64,000 nucleotides of DNA, from contig CBDBDZ010000005.1 of the NCBI GenBank assembly GCA_965204215.1, positions 41,279 through 105,278 of the forward strand. Direction: 5' to 3'. The notes below the pieces were generated by a model that was not told the DNA's origin, searched no databases, and saw only the letters and a program-made list of their open reading frames with translations. The position numbers were made by a program, and so were the translations under genes. This DNA is from CBDBDZ01 sp965204215 (GTDB lineage Bacteria > Pseudomonadota > Gammaproteobacteria > Pseudomonadales > GM7GCV1). Shown in pieces: positions 28,151 to 35,663 of the stretch (within the stretch, counting starts at the first letter, position 1; each line of letters begins with the position of its first letter).

Positions 28151-28696
28151 TTATAAATCACCGTGTTCAGCAAAAGAGTACATTCATTCCACACCGACCA
28201 CAAAATGATCAAGTAAGCGTACTTCAACCAGTTCCATTGCTCGTTGTATTCGGTCTGTAATATTTTTATCCGCTTTACTTGGCTCACAGTCCCCGCTGGG
28301 GTGATTATGGGCAAGGATAATCGCTGACGAATTAGTAGCCAAGACTCGCTTTATTAATACCCTCGTATAGATTTGAGCGGAGTTAATCGTACCGTGAAAA
28401 AGTTCTTCGTAGGAAATCAAGCGGTGCTTGTTATCTAAAAAGAGAACAGACATCACTTCCTCTTGTTTCATTTGAAGTAGTTGCGAGATGGCTTTTTTTG
28501 AGTCCTTTACTGACGTAATTTGTTGCCCTCGTTTCATTTGCTCTTTGGCTACTTTGTTTGACAAGTTAAGGATTCGGTCTTGGTACTCGACGGATAATTC
28601 TCATACTCAGATGCTTTCTAAGTCATTAAGAGCATTTGAAATTGACCAATCTATATGAAAGCTATTGTCGCTATTGTAGTCGTGTTTATGTGTCAT
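28151..28696 (-). CDS. RadC/JAB-domain protein written in UGA=Gly code (3 in-frame UGA)
   Basis: 181 codons from ATG 28696 to TAA 28151. The JAB metal motif HNHPSGDCEPSKAD is intact. The end reads VVGVE-*-MYSFAEHGDL, where RadC proteins have VGDGxxxSFAExG, so UGA falls on Gly. Two more UGA near the N-terminus give SI-G-V-G-EL. In standard code translation would be limited to a 126-residue core without its ends. RadC-like proteins are common on mobile elements; their biochemical role is unsettled. Confidence 0.72.
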
Positions 28697-28850
28697 AGTA
28701 TTGGATTAATAATTAAAGCGCTCTGCGAGCGGCCAGCATCCATCCATGGATTTGCTCGGCTGTCCTGCCTCGCTAGTCGATCAAGAGAAAAAAGTACAAT
28801 AAAAACCTGTATCCATAGGTACAGGCTGATATCGTCATTCATCGAAAAAC

Positions 28851-29081
28851 TTAAATTGCCTTAATTGAATGAACAAGACTTTTAAGCTGGTCTTGAGAAA
28901 TGGTAATGTATTGGCTCTGCTTGTAACAACTATCCTCATGCGCCCATTGTTTTTTGAATGTTTTAAGTTCCACGAGATTTAATATTTTTCAAGCGTTTTC
29001 TCCATTTGGAATTTCAAAATCATAGGTTGAAATAGTAAAGTTTCCATTCTTGTATATTTCTTTTTTTGGTAATTTTCCCAT
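28851..29081 (-). CDS. Small protein of unknown function, one in-frame UGA
   Basis: 76 codons from ATG 29081 to TAA 28851 with a single UGA after GENA (GENA-*-KILNLVELKTFKKQ). Composition is Lys-rich, with even codon usage on both sides of the UGA. No family recognised. It follows the same pattern as its UGA-recoded neighbours. Confidence 0.45.
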
Positions 29082-29488
29082 CCTTTTTTGTTATTTATTA
29101 GTAAATAAAACACGATAAAAAGCCCCCCTAAAACAGGGTCTCTTTATCTTTTTTATATTATTTCTGCTTACTCGTAAGTCAACATGGAGTCAACCAAAAC
29201 AGTTGTCATTTCGATTTAATTACCTATCGTTTTTATCTCCATAGGTTTCGTAAAACCAGTAGAGAAACGATATTTTTTGATCGTATGACTTTAGGGGAAT
29301 TCACGCAGCGACATAAAGACGATCAAGATATGACTTAGTGATTTTCCTAATTCTAATTTGCGATGTCATAAAAAATAAATAGTAGTAAAAAATAAATAGT
29401 TCATCGTTACTCATTGTGCGAATAAACTTGAAAAATACAAGTTTATTAATAACTTATTAATGCTTTGCAAAAATAGCATTGACAGTAG
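29082..29488. other. 407-bp stretch without a convincing gene
   Basis: AT-rich. A short plus-strand frame ends MTLGEFTQRHKDDQDMT at about 29335 but has no clear start and no family match. I see no RNA gene or repeat here. Confidence 0.4.
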
Positions 29489-29728
29489 CTACTCACTTTT
29501 AATCAGTGAAACAAGTTCTGTAATCACAAACTTTCAATCAATATACCGCCCATTTCTGATTTCAAGGTGGGTATATGATTTCAAGTATAGGTTGATTCGA
29601 GTTTGTGGCAATCCTGTTAGCAGCATTGTTTTAATCATTTCAAATAATAGGTTTGCTTCCTCAAGTGTTTCATTATGTATTTTCATAATATGATCAATAA
29701 ACAAATAAAATGCTTTTCCGTCCCTCAA
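29489..29728 (-). CDS. Small protein or fragment with one in-frame UGA
   Basis: Reads RDGKAFYLFIDHIMKIHNET, then ... RNGRYID-*-KFVITELVSLIKSE and TAG at 29489, so the frame runs 15 codons past the UGA. The start is unclear: TTG 29728, with a TAG nine codons upstream. It may be a short gene or the 3' end of a lost one. Function unknown. Confidence 0.4.
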
Positions 29729-29792
29729 CGTAATATGGATAAATGATGTGATCTAGTTTAGAAATTTCAAAATATTGCCTTGTTTAAGCGGA

Positions 29793-30914
29793 TTATGTCG
29801 ATACAGTCCTTTTAAGGAGAAGGTCCTGGGTTCGAGCCCCGGATGACCCACCAATTATTCGATAAAAAAACCAAAAACTCGCTATAAAAATTAGTGAGTT
29901 TTTTCTTTTTTTTTGCTCCATGACCATAGTTCTGGGCTTAGCCATGACCATCGTTTTCAACTGGGTTTGATGTAGGCTTCTTTGGAACATTGGGATTTCA
30001 TCTAATTGTTTTTTAAGTCTGTCGGTATCAACACTTAAATAAATTTTGGTGGTGTTGATATCACTGTGACCAAGGATGCTGGATATGTTGTAAATATCAA
30101 AATTATTTCTCACTAACTCAGTGGCGAATGTGTGTCTCAATTGATGCCATGTAAAGTGAAAGGTGATACAAGTTCTTATTTTTTCAATAATTCTACGCAT
30201 ATCCCTCGTTCATAAATGCTTTCACCGATTGTCTCTAAAGTGTAAAAAATTGACTCGAATAGTCGGGAAGAAAGGTGCGTCATCATCGATACTAAAATAT
30301 CGCTTTCGCATCTTCAAATAATGCAGAAGAATTTTAATGATGTCATTGCTCAATGGAACGGTTCTATCCTTGCCTCACTTTCACTTAACGACTTTAATGT
30401 AGCCATCATTGAGTCTCACATGAATGAGTTTTAAATCAGTCAGTTCACTCAATCGTAAACCTGTATTGAGAAAAGTGTACACAATCGCCATGTTGCGCTT
30501 TCAATGAAAGGTAGTTTCATCAAAAGCAAGGGGCAAACTAGTCAATAATTCTTGTAATTGTTGGTTTGATAAAGTCTTGGGTAATTGTGTAGGGGTGAGC
30601 CTAGCCTTGATATTATCAATGGGATTTTCACCAAGCCATCACTCCAGTTTCAAAAACTCACAATAGCACCGCAAACATTTTCGATAACAATTATAGGTGG
30701 ACGATGACCAGTTGCGATTGATCAGACAGTCTCACAAGAACAGCTTAAAATTTTTAGTGCTGTAAGTGGTTATATCCGATGCAATGACTCGTGGGCTGGC
30801 GAGAAACAGCCTGAATATTCAGGCGTATTTGCCTACCATTTTGACCCCTATTCACTGGCTTACGACTTTCTCTAATAAAAAATCATCGATATAGATATTT
30901 CAAAATGTTTTCAT
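29793..30914 (-). CDS. XerC/D-like tyrosine recombinase written in UGA=Gly code (8-10 in-frame UGA)
   Basis: Continuous from ATG 30914 (or ATG 30839) with no TAA/TAG until 29793. The catalytic domain contains TGLRLSELTDLK, then VVK-*-K-*-GKDRTVPL, where the family consensus is K-G-K-G-x-K-x-R-x-V-P-L, so two UGA fall exactly on invariant glycines. HQLRHTFATELVRNN, ILGHSDINTTKIYLSV and the Tyr nucleophile follow. The last ~60 codons run through a tRNA-Lys remnant and its terminator, as in integrases whose att site overlaps their 3' end. In standard code only the last 135 codons are open. Confidence 0.82.
29804..29853 (+). repeat. 3' remnant of a tRNA-Lys(UUU) gene, probable att scar
   Basis: Contains the anticodon hairpin TCCTT-TT-AAGGA (loop CTTTTAA, anticodon TTT), a T arm with GGTTCGAGC-type loop, and an acceptor end ATGACCC-A-CCA. 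The 5' half of the tRNA (which should begin GGGTCAT) is absent. It overlaps the 3' end of the UGA-recoded recombinase, the usual arrangement of an att site beside its integrase. No second copy was seen in the window. Confidence 0.65.
29874..29910 (+). terminator. Rho-independent terminator following the tRNA-Lys remnant
   Basis: Stem AAAACTCGCTA/TAGTGAGTTTT (one mismatch) with a 7-nt loop, followed by a T-rich run. It lies about 20 bp after the tRNA CCA, so it is probably the tRNA gene's own terminator carried along with the att scar. Confidence 0.6.
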
Positions 30915-31201
30915 AGTATTAAAATAAGGAATAAACAATTATGTTTATCCATATTTAAGAGGGGAAAAGATCAATAAATATTTTAATCTCTCAAAATAAA
31001 TGGATGTTAAAGAACTTCAATAAATAACTAAACTACACGCACACACGTTATTCAAAAAAATACCATTGTCAAATAATTTGTTGACAAACCATCGACTTTT
31101 TTATTGCCATCGCTAGGACATTAGGTTTAATTAAATCGCTCAGTTTAAGTTTTAAGGCTCAAACTAAGCGATAGGCTTTACTTATCCCTCCTTGGGTGAA
31201 T

Positions 31202-31657
31202 TTAATGCTTGTTTTCAATAAATGCTTGATTCCATTTTTCTAATAGCAATATGTGTCCGTACTGTTTTGTTTTTTCATAGTGCTTTTTGTCAGCGGTAAT
31301 AAACACGCCGTCAAGCTCAATCGCCATTGCGTGATAGATTGAGTCATACATGGATGGAAAACCGCTTTTATGATTCCCGTCTTGTGCTATTTCTTGGGCT
31401 TTAAGCCATGCCCGAGTAGATGGTTTGACATAGTTGAGAATCCTGTCAATTTGCTCATCAAAAAGGTGTAATACAGGCTCAAGGGGGATTCGTTTATAGT
31501 AAGCAATACTGGCAATCTCATATTTAAAGAGTTCAGGTACAATCAAAGAAAATTGTTTCTTAACACCCGCTTCAAATAAATCAACGGCTTTTTGTGAGTC
31601 TGTTTCTTGCGTAAATAATTTTGCCCCAATGTTGGAGTCAATAACGAGCGTGGTCAT
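31202..31657 (-). CDS. PIN-domain toxin (VapC-like)
   Basis: 151 residues. Acidic PIN residues are visible at the start (LVIDSNIGAKLF), in the middle (SVPELFKYEIAS-like) and near the end (MYDSIYHAMAIELDGVFITA, then DKKHYEK). VapC toxins are ribonucleases. It follows its antitoxin gene by 12 bp. A stem with imperfect arms at 31136-31173 may terminate the transcript. Stop TAA. Confidence 0.78.
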   Translation of the reverse strand: MTTLVIDSNIGAKLFTQETDSQKAVDLFEAGVKKQFSLIVPELFKYEIASIAYYKRIPLEPVLHLFDEQIDRILNYVKPSTRAWLKAQEIAQDGNHKSGFPSMYDSIYHAMAIELDGVFITADKKHYEKTKQYGHILLLEKWNQAFIENKH

Positions 31658-31669
31658 ATTGGTTGATGG

Positions 31670-31894
31670 TTATGCTTCTTGTCTGATTTGCCTGAGTACT
31701 TCAACGACTGGCGTTTCTACATCGCTCGTGAACCTTTCAAAGTTTTTAATGGCTTCAATCGCTTGCAGTTTTACCCTTTGTTTGGCTGTTTCAAGAATCG
31801 CATAACTGACAAATTCAGACCTCTGGTTTTTAGGTATCTTGTTCAATACCGCCACTGCTTCGTCAGGCAGTGAGAATGATTTTACTGTTGACAT
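31670..31894 (-). CDS. Antitoxin of the PIN-domain toxin (ribbon-helix-helix type)
   Basis: 74 residues. STVKSFSLPDEAVAVLNKIP and QRSEFVSYAILETAKQR form a typical RHH N-terminus, followed by an acidic tail for toxin binding. Antitoxin-first order with the downstream toxin. The 256-bp gap upstream (31895-32150) is AT-rich and holds the divergent promoters. Stop TAA. Confidence 0.68.
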   Translation of the reverse strand: MSTVKSFSLPDEAVAVLNKIPKNQRSEFVSYAILETAKQRVKLQAIEAIKNFERFTSDVETPVVEVLRQIRQEA

Positions 31895-32150
31895 AATAGT
31901 GCTTCATTAAAAGTTAAGTTATTAGTTATTTTAATAACTTTATTATTAAAGTCAATTTTAAATGCTTTCACTCTCTCAATTAATAAAATTGACAAACTAA
32001 AAAATTGCATATCATTAACCCCACAAACCCATTCTCCTAAATTAACTCATTTGAGTTAGTTAGGAATCGTGGGCTTGTGATGACATAAGCCATTATTAAC
32101 CAGTGCAAAGCTGGTTAATACCAGTATTTGCATCTTCATTAGGAGATGTT

Positions 32151-32900
32151 ATGTCTTATGATATTGAACAGGAGTTTACAACGCTCTTTAACTCGATGGC
32201 TCGCCACCAACACCGCTATCAAACCTTTCAGGATTTTGTCATTCTTTCGGCTATCTCACTGCATAATTGTGTTGCGAAAAACGACACATTAGAAGCGGAG
32301 TATATGCAGATAATTGGCAAATATTCAAAAGAGGAAGCGGATAAAATGGCTCAAATGTTGGGCTGCTTGGTAGCACTGCTTGAACCAAAACCAAGCGACA
32401 TTTTAGGTCGCTTGTATATGACTCTTGAGCTTGGGAATGCGAACGCAGGGCAGTTTTTCACCCCGTCTAATGTGTCTGAAATGATGGCTCAAGTGTTACA
32501 TGGTGAACAACTCAAGCAGCTAGATAAGCCCTTTATCACGCTTTCTGAGCCTGCTAGTGGTGCTGGTGGCATGGTCTTAGCCTTTGTTGCATTGATGATT
32601 GAAAACGGCCATAACCCTGCCGATAAGCTCTGGGTGCAATGTGTTGATTTAGATAGAACCGTTGCCTTGATGTGTTATCTCCAATTATCTCTTTGGAATA
32701 TACCCGCCCAAGTCATTGTCGGCGATTCATTATCCCATGAATACCGCGAGCAGTATTTCACACCCGCACATTACTTGTATGGCTGGGATAAAAAACTACG
32801 CATACAGAGAATATTGGATTATACAATAGAGACCGAGCCGAAAGAAACAGACGAGTCTCAAACACCCCAAAGCGAACCAAAGCAACTGGATTTATTCTAG
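32151..32900 (+). CDS. N6-adenine DNA methylase-like protein (short HsdM-type domain)
   Basis: 249 residues from ATG 32151, chosen for its AGGAGA ribosome binding site. AGQFFTPSNVSEMMAQVL and EPASGAGGMVLAF are the type I HsdM signature (F-T-P and SAM-binding P-xSGxGG). The usual NPPF/Y catalytic motif is not evident, where the sequence passes through VGDSLSHEYREQYFTPAHYL. It may therefore be a SAM-binding relic or a regulator rather than an active methylase. Related short genes are common on mobile elements. Stop TAG. Confidence 0.6.
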   Translation: MSYDIEQEFTTLFNSMARHQHRYQTFQDFVILSAISLHNCVAKNDTLEAEYMQIIGKYSKEEADKMAQMLGCLVALLEPKPSDILGRLYMTLELGNANAGQFFTPSNVSEMMAQVLHGEQLKQLDKPFITLSEPASGAGGMVLAFVALMIENGHNPADKLWVQCVDLDRTVALMCYLQLSLWNIPAQVIVGDSLSHEYREQYFTPAHYLYGWDKKLRIQRILDYTIETEPKETDESQTPQSEPKQLDLF

Positions 32901-32920
32901 TTTGCTTGTGTGCTCTTTGA

Positions 32921-32955
32921 TAAGCTCCCTACCACCAGTGTAGGGGGCTTTTTAT
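32921..32955 (+). terminator. Rho-independent terminator
   Basis: AGCTCCCTAC/GTAGGGGGCT stem with a short loop followed by TTTTTATTG, 20 bp after the methylase-like gene. It partly overlaps the 3' end of the convergent gene at 32952. Confidence 0.7.
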
Positions 32956-33320
32956 TGTTTGAGGCTGGTTTGACTTGAGTCTTGTTGCGCATCATCACGA
33001 CGGCTGGTCATTTGCTGTGAGCGTTGAACTTGGACTATTTCAAGTATCTGTTGATCATCGAGTAAGCCCTGTGCTTTTGCCTGTTGTAAATCTGCTTGAC
33101 TGATTGTGCGAGCAGCTTGTTCGAGGCTTTGGCTGATAATTTGAAAAGCGTCTTCGACTTCCTTTTTCTCACCAATATAATCAATCTCACCTTGCTGGCG
33201 AGTTTGTTTTAAACTGGCTTGTGAGAGCGCATACGCCTGACACACGGAGTAATACGCTCGTACACGTTCACCCAGCGAATCATCGCAAGGATTAAATATG
33301 CTCTGTATATTGTTCATCAT
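32952..33320 (-). CDS. Hypothetical helical protein
   Basis: 122 residues, Gln-rich and helical (QASLKQTRQQGEIDYIGEKK; SQSLEQAARTISQADLQQAK). No family recognised. It lies convergent with the methylase-like gene and divergent from the AlpA-like gene. Stop TAA. Confidence 0.5.
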   Translation of the reverse strand: MMNNIQSIFNPCDDSLGERVRAYYSVCQAYALSQASLKQTRQQGEIDYIGEKKEVEDAFQIISQSLEQAARTISQADLQQAKAQGLLDDQQILEIVQVQRSQQMTSRRDDAQQDSSQTSLKQ

Positions 33321-33364
33321 GTGATTATACTATACAAAACCAGTTTTAATGTACCCCAGTTTAT

Positions 33365-33811
33365 TTGAGTCTGTTAATGGAATCACACCCTGAAAATTTT
33401 GAATCCATCGCCGATAGTATGGGCATTGCCTTGTATCAACGATTTTCATTAGCGCAAGCCTCCTTGTTTCTGCGTTGCCCTGAATCCGATATTAAAAAAT
33501 TGCTTGCCAAAGGCAAGATCAACACGATAACCATCACAGACAAGGACTATCAATTTTTTGGCTACCAACTACTCGAATATATCTTGAGCCAAACCACCGA
33601 CCACCAACCAGCACCCAATAACTCAAACCCCATGACTGGCATTGACCGAATCATACGCGCCAAAGAAGTACAAAACCTAACAGGCTTATCCCGAACCACG
33701 CTATGGCGATTTGAGAATAAAGGACAGTTCCCGAGGCGGGTTAGCTTAGGTGCAAGTACGGTTGGTTGGAAATTAAGTGAGGTGCAAAACTGGATTGAGG
33801 AAAGACAGTAA
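33365..33811 (+). CDS. AlpA-type DNA-binding regulator with N-terminal extension
   Basis: 148 residues. The C-terminal ~55 residues (RIIRAKEVQNLTGLSRTTLW ... FPRRVSLGASTVGWKLSEV, then QNWIEER) are the AlpA/phage-type HTH that activates P4-family integrases or acts as excisionase. The N-terminal ~90 residues contain another possible DNA-binding stretch (FSLAQASLFLRCPESDIKKL). It is the last gene of element A, 92 bp before the att core, with the GTATAC pair just downstream. Stop TAA. Confidence 0.75.
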   Translation: MSLLMESHPENFESIADSMGIALYQRFSLAQASLFLRCPESDIKKLLAKGKINTITITDKDYQFFGYQLLEYILSQTTDHQPAPNNSNPMTGIDRIIRAKEVQNLTGLSRTTLWRFENKGQFPRRVSLGASTVGWKLSEVQNWIEERQ

Positions 33812-33821
33812 AACCTTACGT

Positions 33822-33839
33822 GTATACAAATCGGTATAC
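33822..33839. promoter_or_regulatory. GTATAC-N6-GTATAC motif, right end of element A
   Basis: Same spacing and half-site as at 13931-13948 near the other end, spacer AAATCG. A matching pair at both ends of one element suggests sites bound during integration or excision. Confidence 0.5.
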
Positions 33840-33902
33840 GCTTGAAATTATAATTTTAAAACACTCTTTAATCATTGATTTTAAAGTGATTTTTATATTA
33901 TA

Positions 33903-33950
33903 ATGGTGGCTATGGGTGGACTTGAACCACCGACCCCAGCATTATGAATG
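33903..33950. repeat. Internal attachment repeat (3' 47 nt of tRNA-Met)
   Basis: 48 bp identical to 61018-61065: one base plus the last 47 nt of tRNA-Met, from CCA to the anticodon region. The sequence diverges after 33950 (GGGTTTGCTG), so no functional tRNA remains. It forms the boundary between elements A and B. Confidence 0.88.
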
Positions 33951-34030
33951 GGGTTTGCTGACTAGCAAGCTCTATATTTTTCAATAACTTGCAACGCTTG
34001 CGACTTTTAATTGTGCCAGTAAATGACAGT

Positions 34031-34074
34031 TAATTAGCACAATTATCAGTATTTTTAGCACAAAATTAGCACAT
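34031..34074. repeat. Integrase arm-type repeats, left end of element B
   Basis: TCAGTATTTTTAGCACAAAA then TTAGCACA (34046-34073), with another TTAGCACAATT at 34034-34044. Near-identical TCAGTATTTAGCACAAATTT then AGCACA lies at 60945-60970 within the 3' end of the integrase gene. Confidence 0.5.
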
Positions 34075-34101
34075 ATGCATTCAATCAGATTAAGTGCTAT
34101 T

Positions 34102-35160
34102 TTAAACCGCGTCTTGGTTTTTATTTGAGAAATAAGCATTCACATTACTAGCTTCCCATATTCCTTGTTGTTCACAGCGAACCTTCCCAATCCCATCAAT
34201 ATTAACCTCGCCATCCAACCAGTCTTTAAGCAGTGACGGCTCAGGCGCTCGTTTGATGTTATGTTTAATGAAGTAAATGCCCGCTTCAATTCGCCGCCAA
34301 TTGATACTGCCATTCGGGTTTCCAAGCAACATACTTGACCAAGTAATGATTTTTTTAACGGGCGTATTTGCCGTTGCCGTGAGCGCTAACGTCTCGATCA
34401 CCCAAAGCCACTTATTCGATGGTTCATTTGTCATCCACTCACCGATTTTTTCGATGGTCAACAACTCGGACGAACTGATGGTATCGCCGACTTTGCGGTC
34501 TAAAAAAAGACTTAATGCTCGTCCAGCTATGGCGCGTGGAATAGCCTCTTGAATAGACGGTGATAGTAACCAACGCCACGCAATAGAGCGCTCGGGAAGG
34601 AGGTTGTTATCTTTATCAATATGGTCGTTAGCGTAGAGGCGCAAGAGTTGAAAACTTGATTGCATAGATTTTTGATTCTGCGCTTCAATGAAGGCATAGA
34701 GTTGTTGAAACTGCGTTTCTTGCCACCGCCCATCTTCACTGGCAAACAAACCAAGCTCATTACCCATTTCCCAATCCCATTGTTTTTTTCCAAGCCAGTT
34801 CGATTCTTCAATATCTGGGATTTTATAGCCCGATTTCCTACATTCTAAATGGCCTTTTTCTATCGCCTTTAATGCCGCACGGTTTTTTGATTTAAAAATC
34901 TTACGCATTACTGTCTTTGAGCTTGGCTCATCAATAAAAAAAGGGTAAACATTGTCATTGATTACTTTATCCACCCGTTTTCTTTTTATCGGTGTCATTA
35001 GCTCGCCAAGCGACAAGCGATACCGATCAATAAACACATAAGCCTTCGGTGGAATGAGTATTTGATTATTGTCATCAAGCTCTAAAAGCAAGGTCAGAAT
35101 ATCAGTGTTTTTATCTGCGCGATCCAACGCTTTTGCCACCACTGTTGTGTAATCGTGCAT
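34102..35160 (-). CDS. Hypothetical protein, element B left operon
   Basis: 352 residues, soluble, mixed helical, no family recognised. It contains Trp-rich stretches (SNWLGKKQWDWEMG; SIAWRWLLSPSIQ; GSINWRRIEAGIYF). Its ATG overlaps the stop of the preceding gene by one base, so three genes (37187 to 34102) appear to form one transcript. Stop TAA. Confidence 0.6.
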   Translation of the reverse strand: MHDYTTVVAKALDRADKNTDILTLLLELDDNNQILIPPKAYVFIDRYRLSLGELMTPIKRKRVDKVINDNVYPFFIDEPSSKTVMRKIFKSKNRAALKAIEKGHLECRKSGYKIPDIEESNWLGKKQWDWEMGNELGLFASEDGRWQETQFQQLYAFIEAQNQKSMQSSFQLLRLYANDHIDKDNNLLPERSIAWRWLLSPSIQEAIPRAIAGRALSLFLDRKVGDTISSSELLTIEKIGEWMTNEPSNKWLWVIETLALTATANTPVKKIITWSSMLLGNPNGSINWRRIEAGIYFIKHNIKRAPEPSLLKDWLDGEVNIDGIGKVRCEQQGIWEASNVNAYFSNKNQDAV

Positions 35161-35642
35161 TATTTTTTGCGTGAAGAACGACGCTGTTTGCGCTTTATTT
35201 TTTTCTTTTTTTGAGCCTGCTTTTTGAGATATTTAGCCTCAGCAGTGGTTCTCGAATCAACACCGTTTGAAGCAACCGAAATGTCAGCGTCAGAACGTGG
35301 ATGGTTTTCTTTTAACCAATAAACCAGACTCGCATAATCGGGTTTTTTAGGATGTTGTGACCAAATATAATCAGCAACCAGCAACGCCCGATCTTCACTA
35401 ATTGCCCCACCATTGTCTAATAGTCCTAGTTGCTTGAGACACAATTGCGCTTCGTTTTTGTTAATGGCGTTGCCCTGATCATCGAGAAATCCAATCCAGC
35501 ACAATATATAATCAATTTCATCTTGACTGGTAATCCGCTTATGCAACCTCACATCTGACGGAGCCAACAAATGCATAAGCCGAAACATTGGTTTTTCTGC
35601 GTCCTCTTTAATACCTGCTTCTGTCCTTTGCGATTCTTCCAT
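35160..35642 (-). CDS. Hypothetical protein with basic C-terminal tail
   Basis: 160 residues. The first ~125 are acidic or neutral and helical; the last 30 are strongly basic (KKQAQKKKKIKRKQRRSSRK), suggesting nucleic-acid binding. It overlaps the next gene by one base and starts 21 bp after the long gene upstream. No family recognised. Confidence 0.6.
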   Translation of the reverse strand: MEESQRTEAGIKEDAEKPMFRLMHLLAPSDVRLHKRITSQDEIDYILCWIGFLDDQGNAINKNEAQLCLKQLGLLDNGGAISEDRALLVADYIWSQHPKKPDYASLVYWLKENHPRSDADISVASNGVDSRTTAEAKYLKKQAQKKKKIKRKQRRSSRKK

Positions 35643-35663
35643 AAAAAGAGAGATTAGTAACCA

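Larger units (their letters stand above)
13795..33917. mobile_element. Integrative mobilizable element A (tRNA-Met site), with UGA-recoded genes
   Basis: Bounded by 15-bp core repeats at 13795-13809 and 33903-33917. A P4-type integrase lies at the left end and an AlpA-type regulator at the right end, and a GTATAC-N6-GTATAC motif occurs just inside both. It carries a relaxase, a coupling protein and a MobC-like protein but no mating-pore genes, so it is mobilizable rather than self-conjugative. It is mosaic: some genes are standard, others contain many in-frame UGA codons at glycine positions. Apart from two genes with TAA/TAG close behind a UGA, no gene placed here uses UGA as its stop. Confidence 0.8.

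Noticed and set aside
26242..30914. UGA read as tryptophan (code 4)
   Set aside because: The UGA sites align with Gly in K-G-K-G-G-K-D-R, D-F-G-E-W-D and V-R-G-T-I-F-G, and TGG encodes Trp next to them.
18580..30914. Selenocysteine at the UGA codons
   Set aside because: Far too many UGA per gene, none at Cys/Sec-type active sites, and no SECIS-like hairpins noticed after them.
18580..30914. Contig chimera joining a parasite contig to the host
   Set aside because: Standard-code mobilization genes lie between the recoded genes and the whole is enclosed by matched att sites. Not excluded; read coverage would settle it.
33903..33950. A second functional tRNA-Met
   Set aside because: Only the 3' 47 nt match; the D arm and 5' acceptor strand are missing.
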